Shown here piece after piece: positions 1-12,200 of a stretch of DNA of 64,000 nucleotides. Source of the DNA: Klebsormidium nitens. Taxonomy: Eukaryota; Streptophyta; Klebsormidiophyceae; Klebsormidiales; Klebsormidiaceae. The stretch spans positions 124,001 to 188,000 of the forward strand of contig DF237055.1 in NCBI GenBank assembly GCA_000708835.1, read 5' to 3'. Below the pieces are notes generated by a model. The model saw only the letters and a program-made list of their open reading frames with translations. It ran no database searches and was not told the origin of the DNA. The position numbers and the translations under genes were made by a program. How positions within the stretch are numbered: the first letter of the stretch is position 1; every line of letters starts with the position of its first letter.

Positions 1-116
1 ACGTTCTGCGTCCAATCGAACGTGCAATCCGCAGATCGATCGTGCTCCCATTACAAAAGACTGGGAATCACGGACGTCAAGTGATGACTTGCGTTGGCAA
101 AAGAATATGTCCATAC

Positions 117-2645
117 CTGGATGTAGAAGGTGTTGAAGTCGTTGAAGCCCTCCTTCTTGTAGTGTGGGGCGTCCCGGTCCAGGCGGGCCAGCGTGCCAGC
201 GAGAATGGACACCTGGCAGAGAGAGGGGGTTTCGGAATTTGAGGTTGTTGGAGACAGAACGAAGTAAAGATCATGTCCTTCCGCCGACTCGCCGGTTTCC
301 AAGATTCGGATCAGAAAAATATATGCACTATCAAGTGAGTACGTCTCAATTGCTCATCTCGTTTTGGTCGTTACTTTTCTTTGTCCACTGTACGGGTGCT
401 GTACCTGGTTGCTTGTCGCTTCTCCCCACTTGATTTGAATTTGGTGTCCTCTATCGACTGTTGAAATTTGCGTAATCTGTTTAGAGTTCAAGACAGGTGT
501 GACCCTGACGGAGTGATTGGCTCTGGTCGGGGCGTTCCATCAAGGTGGAACGCGGCATGGAAGATCCATCAGATTCTCCTCTGCAATCGAGGAGCCATTG
601 ATTGCAGAGGAGAAAGGGAGCACGGCATGAAGGAGATCAGCAGGGCCGCACCTTTTCTCCTGAGTCGTTCCCAACGACCCTAATTTCCAGTCCAACAGTG
701 GCAGCTTCCGGCACGAGCGGTACCTCTTCCAGGTCCATGAACTGCACTGCTGCCGGGTCGAAGTGCATGAAGCCGAAGTCGTGAACCGGGTCCCGGTACA
801 GCGGGTGCACCGGGATCTCTTCACGATCCAGGAAGACAGCCTCTGCCACGACGGGGCCTGGGAAAATCCAAGAAATGGCATAAGGATATAATTTTTAAAA
901 AAGAGTGAGTATTGATAGAAATAAGTACGGAGGGACTTTGATAGAGGGACTTTCATGGTCCACCGGGTGCGCTGGGATCTCCTCGCGATCCTAGAAGTAG
1001 GCCTCTGCTATGGCGGGGCCTGGGGCGGGGCCTGGAAAGAGGACAACTAGCATGGGTTTCTCTCCTGGTGGAAGGGGAGGTGAGAAGGGGTCACTGAATC
1101 GGAGAATGTCCAGTACAGGGGTGCACCGGCGTCCCCATACGGTTGAGAAAGACACCCTCTGCCACGAACCCCCGGGGGAAAACAAGAACTAGCATCAAGA
1201 TAGTACCGGTTGACAACTGGAGATTTGAGAGGAAAACGTTTGAAGAGACTTAATGAAGGGGGACGCGGGATCTCGTTGCGGGCCAAGAAGACGGCCTCTG
1301 CAACGACGGGACTGGGGAAGTATACTGCAGCACTGGTTGAGAAGTGGTCTTTGAGAGGGAAGGTTTCAGGGGACTTTTAGGGTCCAGCGGGTGCGCCGTA
1401 CTCTTCTTACAACAGGACACAACTCCAGATCAACAGAACAGAAGCAAGACTTTCTTTGATTCCAGCAAAGAACTTAGCCAACTGCCACGACAGTGGCTGC
1501 TGTGACATCAAGGGTTGTCTGGCAGTGAGGGTTCAGTGACCTCGAATACCCCTGATTGCTACATCTGGATTTGCAGATCTGCAGGTCGTTCTTGGCTGTA
1601 ACTTTTAGCCTCTCCTCCATCAAATCATATGTTTTCAAAGTTATTGGCTGCCAGCCAGCACCTCCAAGTCCCGTTTAGTAGGCATCCATGATCCTGGATC
1701 TTCCAGCGGCGGAAGTGTTTCGTTGGCAAGTCAAGTACTTAAAAGTGCCTGGAGTATAATCACATCCTTGTCCATCAGCTACTATGTGTTCTTCGCATCG
1801 ATTGCCAGTATATCGGGCAAGCCATATTCTCCATTTCGCAGCCGGTGTGGCTCCAAACGGTGTATCAGTGCCTCTTTGCTGCACTCTTGATGACCGACCT
1901 GGTTTGACGACATGCCGGTTGGTGAGAATAAGCCCAAGCTTCTTGTCCACTATAAACCCCGTCGCGTAGCTAGAGGAGGCTGATTCTGTGTCAAACGCAC
2001 GCACCCCAGTGATGCGCAAAACCACCACTGCCGGAACGACCTGCAACACAAGAAGAAGAACTTCTCTGAGGCAGGATTTCTCCAATCCAGAGGCGTTCGT
2101 CTACCCCAATATGTGATGCTGCCAGTACGTTACAATGAGACTGCTTCTTCAAGTGGATTAGATAATGGAGTCTAGTCATCTTCTGTGACTGTGCAACTTG
2201 AAGAACGAGTCTGATCTGTTTTTTTCAAGGAATCACAGCAAGATCTCAACGAAGGACTCATCAAGCGGTCGTCAATCATTCCCCAGCGGCTCAGCCTCTA
2301 TTGTCAACCCAGAAGAGGCGTGTGCATCGCAATCAGGCACACTTCTACTTGACTTGAAGAAATGCTAGATAGACACGCTATGCCAACATCATTGTCGCCA
2401 TTCATTCGTAGCAACTCATCTGAAACCTATCCAAAACCACCAAAAACGCGCCACCACCAAGGTTGTTAAAACCCCACCTTAGCCAGCGCCTTCCGCCAAT
2501 CTTCCGCTGTCGCAGAAGCCCCTGGCCTCAGGCCATCAATTTCATTGAGGAGTTCCTTCGCAGCCGCCCGCTTCTTCTGGAAGTCATCGACGCCAGTGTC
2601 TGCATTCCCATCCATTGGGTGCGCACTGCCCGCTGGAGAATCCAT
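117..2645 (-). CDS. DEG7: DEG7-type serine protease, 5' part (exons 1-4; continues past the left edge)
   Basis: This is the N-terminal part of a DEG7/Nma111-type, ATP-independent serine protease (a large HtrA relative with PDZ domains; plant DEG7 is linked to photosystem II repair). Exons on the minus strand are 2645-2478, 2040-1899, 857-652 and 212-117; all junctions are GT-AG and the phases fit, giving 204 residues. The ATG at 2645 is the first in frame. Catalytic His is in TNRHVV (about residue 99) and catalytic Asp in DPVHDFGF (about residue 130). The Ser of the GGSSGSP motif lies outside the window. Exon 4 encodes the conserved stretch from [18 protein letters not shown] to DFNTFYIQ. Intron 2 holds three or four decayed copies of the start of exon 3. 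The gene is divergent from QTRT2. Family call is firm; organelle targeting cannot be judged because no clear transit peptide is visible. Confidence 0.9.
945..1410 (-). repeat. Decayed tandem copies of DEG7 exon 3 start with its acceptor
   Basis: Upstream of the true acceptor (858-859) in DEG7 intron 2 lie copies at about 1022-945, 1172-1100 and 1318-1255, and a fragment at about 1410-1370. Read on the minus strand they give degraded versions of the exon start: true exon [17 protein letters not shown]; copy 1 IAEAYF[13 protein letters not shown]; copy 2 [16 protein letters not shown]; copy 3 [17 protein letters not shown]. At least copies 1 and 3 keep an AG acceptor at the matching position. 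Copies include some flanking intron sequence, so the unit straddles the splice junction. Confidence 0.8.
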
Positions 2646-3221
2646 ACTTGCAGCTCCAACACTCCTGAAACCCTTGCTCGTTGTGCGATTGACAGAAAAT
2701 TGCGCCCTACTGAAGGACTCTAGGCCTCAAGAAACTGAAGGATTTCAGCAAAGTGGTGACACGGAGTCCAACAGACTGGTTGGTTGAACTTGAAACCCTG
2801 CGCAGACTCCGAAGAGTTGGCAGAGCTGAGGCTGAACAGTAAACTTGAAAACGACCATGAATTTTAGGGTTTGACTTTGAGTGCACGAGCATTGAGAAGA
2901 AGCATTTTGTCAATTTCGATCTGAGAGTCAAAGGAGGAGGACGCTCGCAGGCTGGCTTAGCTGAGCAATCCTCTGAGTTCCGCAACAATTGCCTGGACGT
3001 AGGAATCAGGGTGCTGGACGGCGACAATGTCTGCATGAAGAATTCAAACTTCTGTGACGTAAGTACAGTGAGTTGTTGGAGTGTCTCATTCAAGCCCCGT
3101 TGATTGTTGTTCCAATAAGGCCAATCCCAATGCACACGCTGCATGGTGGCGCTTCCTGATGACCCCGTGGAGGCGCCTACGGAGCGCCGCCCTCCCAAGT
3201 CAAACCCTGACTGCACTCAAG
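2646..3221. promoter_or_regulatory. Divergent intergenic region DEG7 / QTRT2
   Basis: About 580 bases separate the two start codons, so this stretch must carry both promoters and 5' UTRs. A telomere-like TTAGGGTTTGA lies near 2863. No gene or defined TATA element could be assigned. Confidence 0.5.
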
Positions 3222-6200
3222 ATGCTGAGCTTTGCCATAGACGCCAATTCTGGGGGCGCCAGAACAGGCGTTCTTAGTTTTCCCAGCAGAGGTCTCACCC
3301 TGCCTACCCCAGCACTTCTTGTATACACCAGGAAGGGGCTCCCTCTCAACCTGATGCCGGACTTGCTCGATGAGTTGAAGGATGACGGCGTGACGACGTT
3401 GCAACTGAACACGATGCATTTGTGAGTTGGTTCACGTTTTACCACCACTTGATCGAAGGGTGCGGAACTGCGGAGGGGAATTGTTGGATGTGAGAAGCGC
3501 AGATTGCAATTAAAAGCGTCTGTTTGTGAGTGGTTTCACGCTCTACCACCACTTGGTTGAAGGCCGCTGAAATGGGTCAGGGAATCTGTTGAAAGACTAG
3601 CAGTTCGCTTTGAAAAAACTCATGAGCAATTGGCTTTTGACCACCGTGCAATAAAAGTCTGGGGACGAATCAAGGTAACTTCTATCAAGTAGAGAACCGC
3701 TAATTGCAGCTGAGTATGATGCAACTGTGAGTGGTATGCAACTACCACCTGTTCATCAACGCTTTGACTGTGGTTAGACAGATCTTCTGATGCAAACTGT
3801 TTTTGCCTTCCTTGGATTCAATAGCATCTCAGAAGAAAAAGCGCTGCCTTTTCAGAAGCCACTGTCCATATGGATTCAAGAACTTTCCATCCTATGTCAA
3901 CCTCCCACCACCAGAACCCTCCTCAATTCTAACCTCTTTTAACCCACATCTCTGCTGGTTCAGTATACTGGGTGTCACAAACTCTTTAACTGCGCGCAAG
4001 AGGTTAGAGTCTAGCTCTTCAAATCTGCAGCATTGAGGGGCCCAGCGCAGACACTGTCAGGAAGGCCGGGGGCGCTCATAACTTCCTGGGCGTACAAGAC
4101 TACATCCTATTGGCCTTGGGACGAGACGCTATGAACTTTGAGGGGGGCGGCCCCGCCAGTGCCACCTATGCCTCATTTGACACCCCCTCAGGACGCCGTC
4201 AGGTAGGGCTATTTTAACGAACCTTCTTTTGACTTTCTTCGTCGCCAGCTTGTGCTTTTACCTGCAAGCTTTTTGCCTGGGCAGAGAGACATCTGCATCT
4301 TTCCTTCCTTGACTGTTTCCTCAGTCTGCTTGCGTGCTTCCCTGCAGAAATGCATTGTAACTATATTCTAATCGACAAAATTATCTAAAAAGCTGCCCTT
4401 TCCAGGAGCCCCCGTTGCCTCCTTTGCTTGATCATGAAGGTATGGTACCGGAAACGACAGCTGGTCCGGGGTCAACCTTCGATGAAGTTCAATGGACTCC
4501 TATGACCCTAGAAGTTACCAAGAGTTTAGCACGCAGGGCACCTTCAAGTCCTATTCTTTTGGTTTCGACCAATCAAAGAGTTCTTTGGATTCCTGGATTG
4601 CAGGTGACGCCAGAAGCGTATGCTGACATCATCGATGCCCTCCGGCCCGACATCTTCGTACCCCTGGCTGACGACATACCCTCCACATCGGGACGGAAGC
4701 GGGTGAAGCAGTCAGTGGACCGTTCGCTCAGCTGGTTAGACGAGTGCATCGAGAGGAATGTAAGCCAATGATCGCATTTTCCGTCCCCAACAAACATAAC
4801 GAACTCGTTCACCTAAAATCTGGGCCCTGATCAGAGGGGCCGTAGTGAAGGAAAGTGACAAAGCACAGTCAAAATTGGTCAACTGGAGCAATAAAAGACG
4901 AGCTTTTATCTGAACTTGTAATGTTGAGGTTGGTGATCTGGCGATGTATTTTGAGAACCATCTTGAGTTCAAGTCGAGGAAGCCAGAGTCCTTGTTTTGT
5001 GTTCCGCAGAAGCAGGGTATTCCGATCTTTGGTTCCGTACAAGGCGGAAGCAACCTGTACGAGCGGCCGCGATCGGCAGAGGAGACGGCGGTGCGGGATG
5101 TAGCGGGTGAGAGAAGGGTTTCACCAAGTGCTGGAGCATCTCAAGAAATGCTACATTACTAGATGCGAGGCAATCCAAAGATTGGGCTTGAAGCTTACCC
5201 AATCCAGACTGGCGAATGATGGACTTGTGCATCGCATCCGATTCCGAATGTTCCGTGCTACCGAACGTTCTTGCCAGTGATTCCGCAGTCCCTCATAGAA
5301 GACATTCGTCGCATCTAGTAGGCATTGGAAGGCGTCATCCTTGGACTTCAGGGGATCGTAATTGCTTCTCTTTGAAATTTAACATTGAAATCATTATTCT
5401 CACCACCCTGACAATGTTGACCAGCGATTGCGAAATGCTCGATGACCGGGTTCTATCACGGCAGCTTCACAGGAGAGAGTCTTCTTTGACGGACGATTGA
5501 TGTCGTATTGATACTTCACTGTCACAGGATTCCATCTCGGCGGCTTTGGACTGGGCGAGTCCTTCGATGAGCGGCCGACTCTCCTCGCTGCAGCAATCGC
5601 AAGTTTCCTGCTTCTGTCGACTGCTTCAAGGAAACAGGTTTTTCAAGTCTTTGAGATGTGGTTGTAAGAACCAAGTCCATGGCTTTTTGCGTCCGCGCCG
5701 GAGGATTGGCTGCTCTGAGGGGTGGGCTTCCACTTCAAACCACGCCATGTAACGAGCTCCAGCTACGAAAACCCCTAAGCGTTCATTTGCAAGTAGACCT
5801 CCGATAGATTCTCCCGCCTTCAACCAATGACTGTATCTGTAGAATGCCCCCTTCCGTCCTTCGCAAAGTCAAGAGGTTTGGCTGCTGAAATTCTCAGCCC
5901 ATCACAAGTCGATAGACCTTGGTTAAGCAATTGACGGCTGCTTATCCTCCGTTTCTTTCGCTGTAGTGCAAATATGTCCCGTTTTCAATCATGGCCACGG
6001 CAAGAGATATATTTGCAAAACAGTTGTCCACATCCCAAGAAAGTCTGGTTGTAGGCCAACAAATGCGCAACCACGCTGCGTTACCTGCGCCGAAATCCAG
6101 CATCGAGCTCTGAACTCTTATTTGCAAACAGAGAGCAGAAGTCTCCGCTTTGTCAGTACTTCAGGGTTAGATGTGTAACCAATTCTGAGCAACCTTGTAT

Positions 6201-7603
6201 TCGCCGCAGGACAAGCTCCCCCCCTCCAAACCCCGCCATGTCAGCGGCCTTTCAGTCCCCGAAGAAATCCTACAAGGCGTCGCTGCGGGAGTCGATCTCT
6301 TTGACAGCGCCTACCCTCTATCACTAACCCTCGCCGGGTTAGCAATGACCTTTCCGGTCAGTCATGAGTCCCCGGAAGTAGGGTCAGCGGACGGAATCGG
6401 AAGCAGCGGAGCAACGGAAGGCGAGGGACCCGCCTTGGGGGCGGACTGCTCGAAGCTGAACCTGCTGTCCCTGGCTCTCAGGTGAGGCGGGAGTCCGGGT
6501 TCTTGCTTTTACCATTGACGATCAGAAGACAGCAGGCTGAGGCAGAGGTCTGGTTGTATGTTTGAGTTATCGTGCCTGGCAATTTGGCACGCCAATCTAC
6601 TCGAGAGAAAGCACACAGGATGCGAATGCATGAAGATCGATGGATGCGAACATTATGTTCTAAAGCGAACCAAGGAAACGTGACGAAGTGAAAGGCTCCA
6701 GAATTCTGTAAGGTTGCTCGACTTGGCATACCTGGCCACTGCCTGCAGAGAGAAGAAACTACAATCAGCCAAGATAATAATAAGTTCTGACTAACACTAG
6801 AATACCCCGACCCAAAGAGGTACCTGCTCCGCATCCATACCCACCCTAAAACCACCAAACCAATCCTACCCGTCCCAGTGCGGTTACCTTATCAACTATC
6901 TCGGCTTACTATTATTCTACTTTATTACGGTTGCAGAGAGGATCCGCGCCCGCTGCTCCCCGGCTGCCAGTGTTACACGTGTCGGAATCACACACGGGCG
7001 TATTTACACCACCTCCTGAACGCGCACGAGATGCTCGCGCAAGTGCTCCTCGAAATGTGAGCCGCCCAGTGCGCAGCTTGTCTTGGAAAGAGCGGACTCC
7101 GTGCTTCTTTTCACGTCTCACGTTTGAATCTCACAAAAATTCTGCTCGGGCGTGTTCTCAAAAAGCTGAATGTTCATGGCAGCACAAAGTTGACCTTCTC
7201 CGAGACTATTGTTCTTGTTTTCCTTTCTTTCTATCGCTCCCTGTGTTTCGGAACCACCGAAATACTGAGTGCAGACTCTGTTGAGAAGCTTTAGCTTCCT
7301 GACGGATTGCCAGTGCAGCGGGCTCGTCGATGTCGTCTGCCAACCGTCTGACTGGACTATGCACGTGTCGTCCGTATAATTCTGGCTCTAACGGTCAACT
7401 TTTTCTGCAGCCATAACACACACCACTACACTCGATTCTTTCGGGCGATTCGGCAGTCCATCATTGAGGACAGGTTTGACAGGTTTCGGCAAGCTTTTGT
7501 TGACAGATGTAGAACGACTCAAATAGACGTAAAGCCAATGGCACCGAAACCATCTGGGAGAACTTCTCGCATAGATGGAGTCCATGAACTGGAAAAATGC
7601 TAA
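3222..7603 (+). CDS. QTRT2: Queuine tRNA-ribosyltransferase accessory subunit 2
   Basis: This is the non-catalytic partner subunit of the eukaryotic tRNA-guanine transglycosylase, which swaps guanine-34 for queuine in GUN-anticodon tRNAs. Exons: 3222-3421, 4031-4202, 4406-4759, 5010-5106, 5528-5637, 6210-6481, 6937-7056, 7411-7603. All phases fit, giving 505 residues. Family signatures are [18 protein letters not shown] (exon 3), [13 protein letters not shown] (exon 5), [14 protein letters not shown] (exon 6) and the TGT zinc site [18 protein letters not shown] (exons 7-8), with ligands about C412, C414, C417 and H443; the His falls at the 26-residue spacing seen in TGT enzymes. The first ATG matching the family N terminus is 3222; an in-frame ATG at 3081 would add 47 unconserved residues. 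The protein is longer than the human one (about 415 aa) because of loops in exons 3 and 6 and a C-terminal tail. Confidence 0.92.
3422..3765 (+). repeat. Decayed copies of the QTRT2 exon 1 end and donor inside intron 1
   Basis: The true exon 1 end reads GATGCATTT then GTGAGTTGGTTCACG. Similar blocks recur at about 3490-3563 (TTTGTGAGTGGTTTCACG, then a near-identical CTACCACCACTTG tract) and about 3700-3765 (AACTGTGAGTGG, then ACTACCACCTG). Each includes some exon-like sequence upstream of a GTGAG donor, so the repeated unit spans the exon/intron boundary. Copies are downstream of the true donor. Confidence 0.6.
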
Positions 7604-9273
7604 GCCATCCTTATCCCTTTAATTGTTAGTACCTCGGAAGCACGCGTTGAGCCATTGTATCTATCTTACACACGACAAGGTTCCTTTGCGAATAAGAGAT
7701 CCATAGGTAAGACGGCTTCAGGCCGTGCAAGCCAGTCTGCAACAGGTATCTACGTCATCACGTTGGATTTTGAGCACTTGTATTCTACGGAAGTGGTACA
7801 CGTCTTTGATATGGTCAGGATCCGAGTACGGTACGTTTGTCAAGCATGTACATATTGCATGGTGGCCATATGCATCCGATCGTCTTGCACTTTGAGTACA
7901 GGTCGGACTCACAGGCTCGAATTCAGTCACCTTTATAGTGTATTAGTATACTACTAATAGGGACAAGCTTGCAGACGGTTGCACAGGCATGGCAGTGACT
8001 CAGGTGGCCCCAGTTCAGCCTCGGCGGGCTGCAGCATCTTGTCATATATACCGTCTTGGCCGGGGATCGGAGTCAATTTCAGCCTCATGGCTAGCTCGCC
8101 GTCGGCGGCCCGGCGTTGGGCTGTAGGTTGTACTGGCACCGGGAGCTCACTGACAAAGTCGATCATATGCGTTCGATCGCTGATACATGGACGATCACTC
8201 CGCGGGCGGCCGCCGTCTCTGTTCAGATTGCACCGTCAGACAGGCTTTCATGAGTGCAACCGGCCTGGTTTACCGTGATATGAGGGTAAATGCATTCATG
8301 AGAATCATTAGACATTGAACATTATCGATCATCGATTGAAGTATAGATTCCCGGCGCCATCGGAGCCTGTATACATATACTACGATAATGCACTAGGATG
8401 CTCGCCTCTGCACCCGCGGCATCGATATGCGGCGGCAGCGGTCGACTCGCGAGCGAATGATTGAGAAAACATCGATCGGACCCCGGGTCGCCGGATGTTG
8501 AGTCTCGCTAGGGCCATATGTGCATGTGCATTCAATACAGGCTTGTTTACTGCATGCATGCCGCTTGAGTCAGACGGTGGCCGCCAAACATGCAGGTAGC
8601 TTCGCCTTTCAAAACTGATTGAGCAGGACTCAAGGGCCGGCCTTCAACTAATATCCACAGGCTTGGTACTCAGTGGGCATGTGCTCCTAGCTAAACTTAG
8701 GATGCAGCAAGAAAAAAGCATTGAATCTTCCGAGAATTTGCACAATGCGGCCCGGTCAGAAGAACTGGCAACCAACTTCATCCAGCAACCTACTAATTGT
8801 AGGATTCAACGTAGCCGCCACGAATGACCAGCTCTGACTTTCCTGCAACAAAACTCCAATTTGAAAATGTCGCATGACACGTTTGAATGTTTGCTAAATT
8901 AACTTCAGCCCTTAGTGCACTCGGTCAACGAAACCACCACGTTACAGCAAGAATCAACGCTTGGCGAACTTGCACTTTGCTCTACAATCAACCTTCTCCC
9001 CTCTATTAGGTATACCAATAAAGAATGTCCTACGTATTCTTGTCTACTTAACACTAGAGCTTTGCATGAATTGGTCCTCAATGACCAGCTCACAGCAAAT
9101 ACGTTAACCAAATATACATTACATACTAAGCCACTAAAGTACCACCCTGTATTTCAGAGCGCCTTCTTACAGGATTGACTGCATTTCCACGATGCTCGAA
9201 CTAGCAGAAAACCCTACCTTGTCGTATAAACTAAACGTCAAGTCAATGCTCTGGGCGTATCCAAAGCCATGAC
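7604..9273. other. Convergent intergenic region, no gene seen
   Basis: This 1.7 kb lies between the stop codons of QTRT2 (+) and the ubiquitin-like gene (-). It contains only short open frames without family similarity and a small AT-rich palindrome near 7942-7960. I see no RNA gene or mobile element here. Confidence 0.6.
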
Positions 9274-12200
9274 TCATTCCCTGATCCCGATCCTCAACGC
9301 TCTCAAAATCTTGGACTTTGCTCCGAGCCAATTACGCCGGTGCTTCCTCGGCTCCTCTTTATTAGCAGGCAACTCGGTTAGCCACACCCCATCCGGGCTT
9401 GGGACGTCTGCAGCCAACCAATCGTGCACTTTCATTCGACTCTGTTCCTCCGGCGCTGATGCAGCCTCTAAGCTTCGCCTCATAACCTCCAGCCGGTCCT
9501 GTTGCCTCTTCCAGGCGCTCAGTGACATCGACTGGCCCAAAGACTTTTCGCTCGCGAGCATAGACAGTGGGGGTTTGATAAAGGAAAACTCGGCGTCCGC
9601 AATCGAATCCGGGGATGCCCCCATTTTGTTCGGGGGAGAAGGCGTCCCGAGGGGTTGTAATTCCGCGGGAGGCGCCATTGACTTTCTATGCACCGTCCGC
9701 AGGCGCACTTCCGGCGCACGTGACGGCGTGGGAACGTCCCACGAATCTCGGCTTATTTCGTTCTCGTTCTGGTCCGAAAGCGGCCGAAGGTGCCGCCCGA
9801 GGCGCCTCCGGACGTCCGCAACTGTTTCCCCGGACGCGAAAGTGAGCTTCAATGTGCCCACGATCCTTCCGTCACGGACCCGCATCTGCAGAAAGGGGGA
9901 AGCCCGCATGAGCAATGAAAGTCGACTGCCATCTGGAGCGCTGCTCCGACTTGTTGCATTAGGACAACCCGCCACGATGCAATCAGAAAGGTATAGAAAG
10001 AAATCCACTTCTGACATTGCAAGATTGCGAATGCCCGCCTGGCTTAGCTACCCAACCAGCTCCTTCCGAGCACCTTCGAATTACAAAAGTAGAAAACGGG
10101 GTGTGATTGGCAGGACGGAAATTGCACAGAACAATCTGTCAAGTGCCTTTAGAAAACGTTTAGACACAAACTTCCGCACCTGCTGCCCCTTCCAAGCACG
10201 CCGCAGAATACAGTCAGCCTTACACTGCCACTACTACCGATAGAAGGTGTGCATCATTCTCGTGTTAAAGTTCAAGCCTTGCTCGGACACGGGAGGTTTA
10301 CCGTTATGGCTCTGCACTCGAACATTCCTTACCAGCTTGATCTTCCGCTTCTTCCTGTTTCCGTTCTCCTGTCCGTCCTCCGGCGGGGGTGATAAGAGCT
10401 CCGGATGGAACTGCTGCACCCTACCCTCTGACGATGTCCCATAGCTTATGGAGCGGAGCAAGCTGCTAGAGGGGGCCACATGGAGGGTGCTATCATGGGA
10501 GACCGCTGCGTCCCATAAGAGCCACGCCTCGTCCAAGGTCTTCCCATTGAAAGTAACCTGGCAGCAAGGGGAGGCGAAGACTTAACGACAGAGTCTAGGA
10601 TGCGTCAAGGCGAAATGCACCACCTTTCGTTTCTTGTTGTATCATGGCATAGCATGCAGCAAGAAAAGCCATGAGAACGTGTTTAGATCCAACTGAAGGG
10701 GAATGCTGTTGCAGGCTGTTCGAACTGTGAAGGTCAGCCTGGGCAGCGAGCGAGGCGCAAGAACGAAGGGAAGGCAGAATATGAAGATTGCCTTATGTGA
10801 CCGGCTCATCTGAGCTGTGTCACATGCTCAAGTAGCCGCTCAAACCAGTGACCTTGACCACCTCAGAACATGCATTCCGAGTATCACAGATCCTACTCTG
10901 GCTGTCTTGAGCCCAAACCTCAACCAGCGCAATATAGTGACAACACGCACTCACTTTCTGCTGGTCCGCCGGCAGCCCCGTCCGATTCTCCACCGCTACC
11001 ATCACGTCTCGAACGCGATCCCTTCCAGACACAACGACCGACACTTCCCGGCCGTCCAAGGTGCTGACATGGACAACCATCCGGCGGTGGGCGCGCTCCT
11101 TAGGAGCATCCCCCGTGCAGCACAGATCGAGGACAGAGTCGGCGTAAACGGCGTGAAGGCCTTCGAAGTCCGCCATTTGCGCGTCATCGTGCATGATGCA
11201 CCCGGCGGAAGAGAGGGTTTGGTGGTGGACGGGGGTGCTGAGCAGGGAGCAAAGCATCTGGACGGGGGATGAAAGTGAAGGGTTAGGAGAGAATAGCAAC
11301 AGGGTTTGTGAGGAATATCGGACCGGTACTCAGAGGTTTCTCAAAAAAACTGAAAACATGGCTGACCTTTCTGCTCCTTGATAATGCATTTCGGAGTCTG
11401 ATGAACCAAGCAGAAGAGTAAATGACGAGGCGTTCGAAAAGGTGGTGCTACAGCAGTGGTTAACAGAGAGTGCTTGAAAGGGGTTAGGAGAACATTGATA
11501 CCGGGGGTTGACATTAGCCACTATTCACGATGTTCAGAATGCGACAAGGAGAAGGGGGCTTTGCGAAATTGGAAAGAGCAGGTGCGTCATCAAAGCAGTT
11601 CTTTCTTTGCTGACGTAGATGCTATTGTTGTCTGGGTGGGGAAGACAAGGAACCATGCATATACCTATTGCAGTGAAGCGAGGTGGTCTAGGGGATCAGG
11701 TTCTCAAATTTTTTGGGGTCAGGATGTGCCGGTCTTCAGAAGCAAAACTAGCGGACCACATCAAACATCTACCAATCTGGAGAGATTGCATTCCAACATG
11801 GTTCTCTCACATTCATTTCCACCAATTTGCCGCCGACAACCACTCCAAGTGAACCGACTTCAGCAGCAGAGCCGCTCTGCTTTTCCACAGTGTTTTCTTC
11901 AAGTGCCTAATCAGAAAAGAGCGGGATCCACCTACCTCTTTCAGAAACCGGACCCTCGTCGTGGGCCTTATCCCCAGCAGCGGCAGCAGCCCCGCCTTTG
12001 TCTCAACAAACACGCGCCCTCCATCGTCCTGATCCAACAGCGCCGGAAGCACTCTCAACCTCAGAACCGCATGGTCTACGATGTGCTTCTCTGCTAATCG
12101 GTCATCATCAAAAAGCTCAATCTGGCTCGCTGCGTGCGCGCCCCAGAGAGACAGCGAGTCCTCGTCGACGAAGAGTTGGGAGGTTTCGGCGGATGGTTCG

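Noticed and set aside
5590-5640. Possible GC-AG intron in QTRT2 at GCAAGT near 5598
   Set aside because: The GT donor CAG|GTTTTT at 5638 gives the correct phase with the 6210 acceptor; the GC site has a poor upstream context.
9269-10243. Long plus-strand open frame (324 codons)
   Set aside because: It is antisense to the last exon of the ubiquitin-like gene, whose splice phases and domain pattern are convincing; the frame has no family signal.
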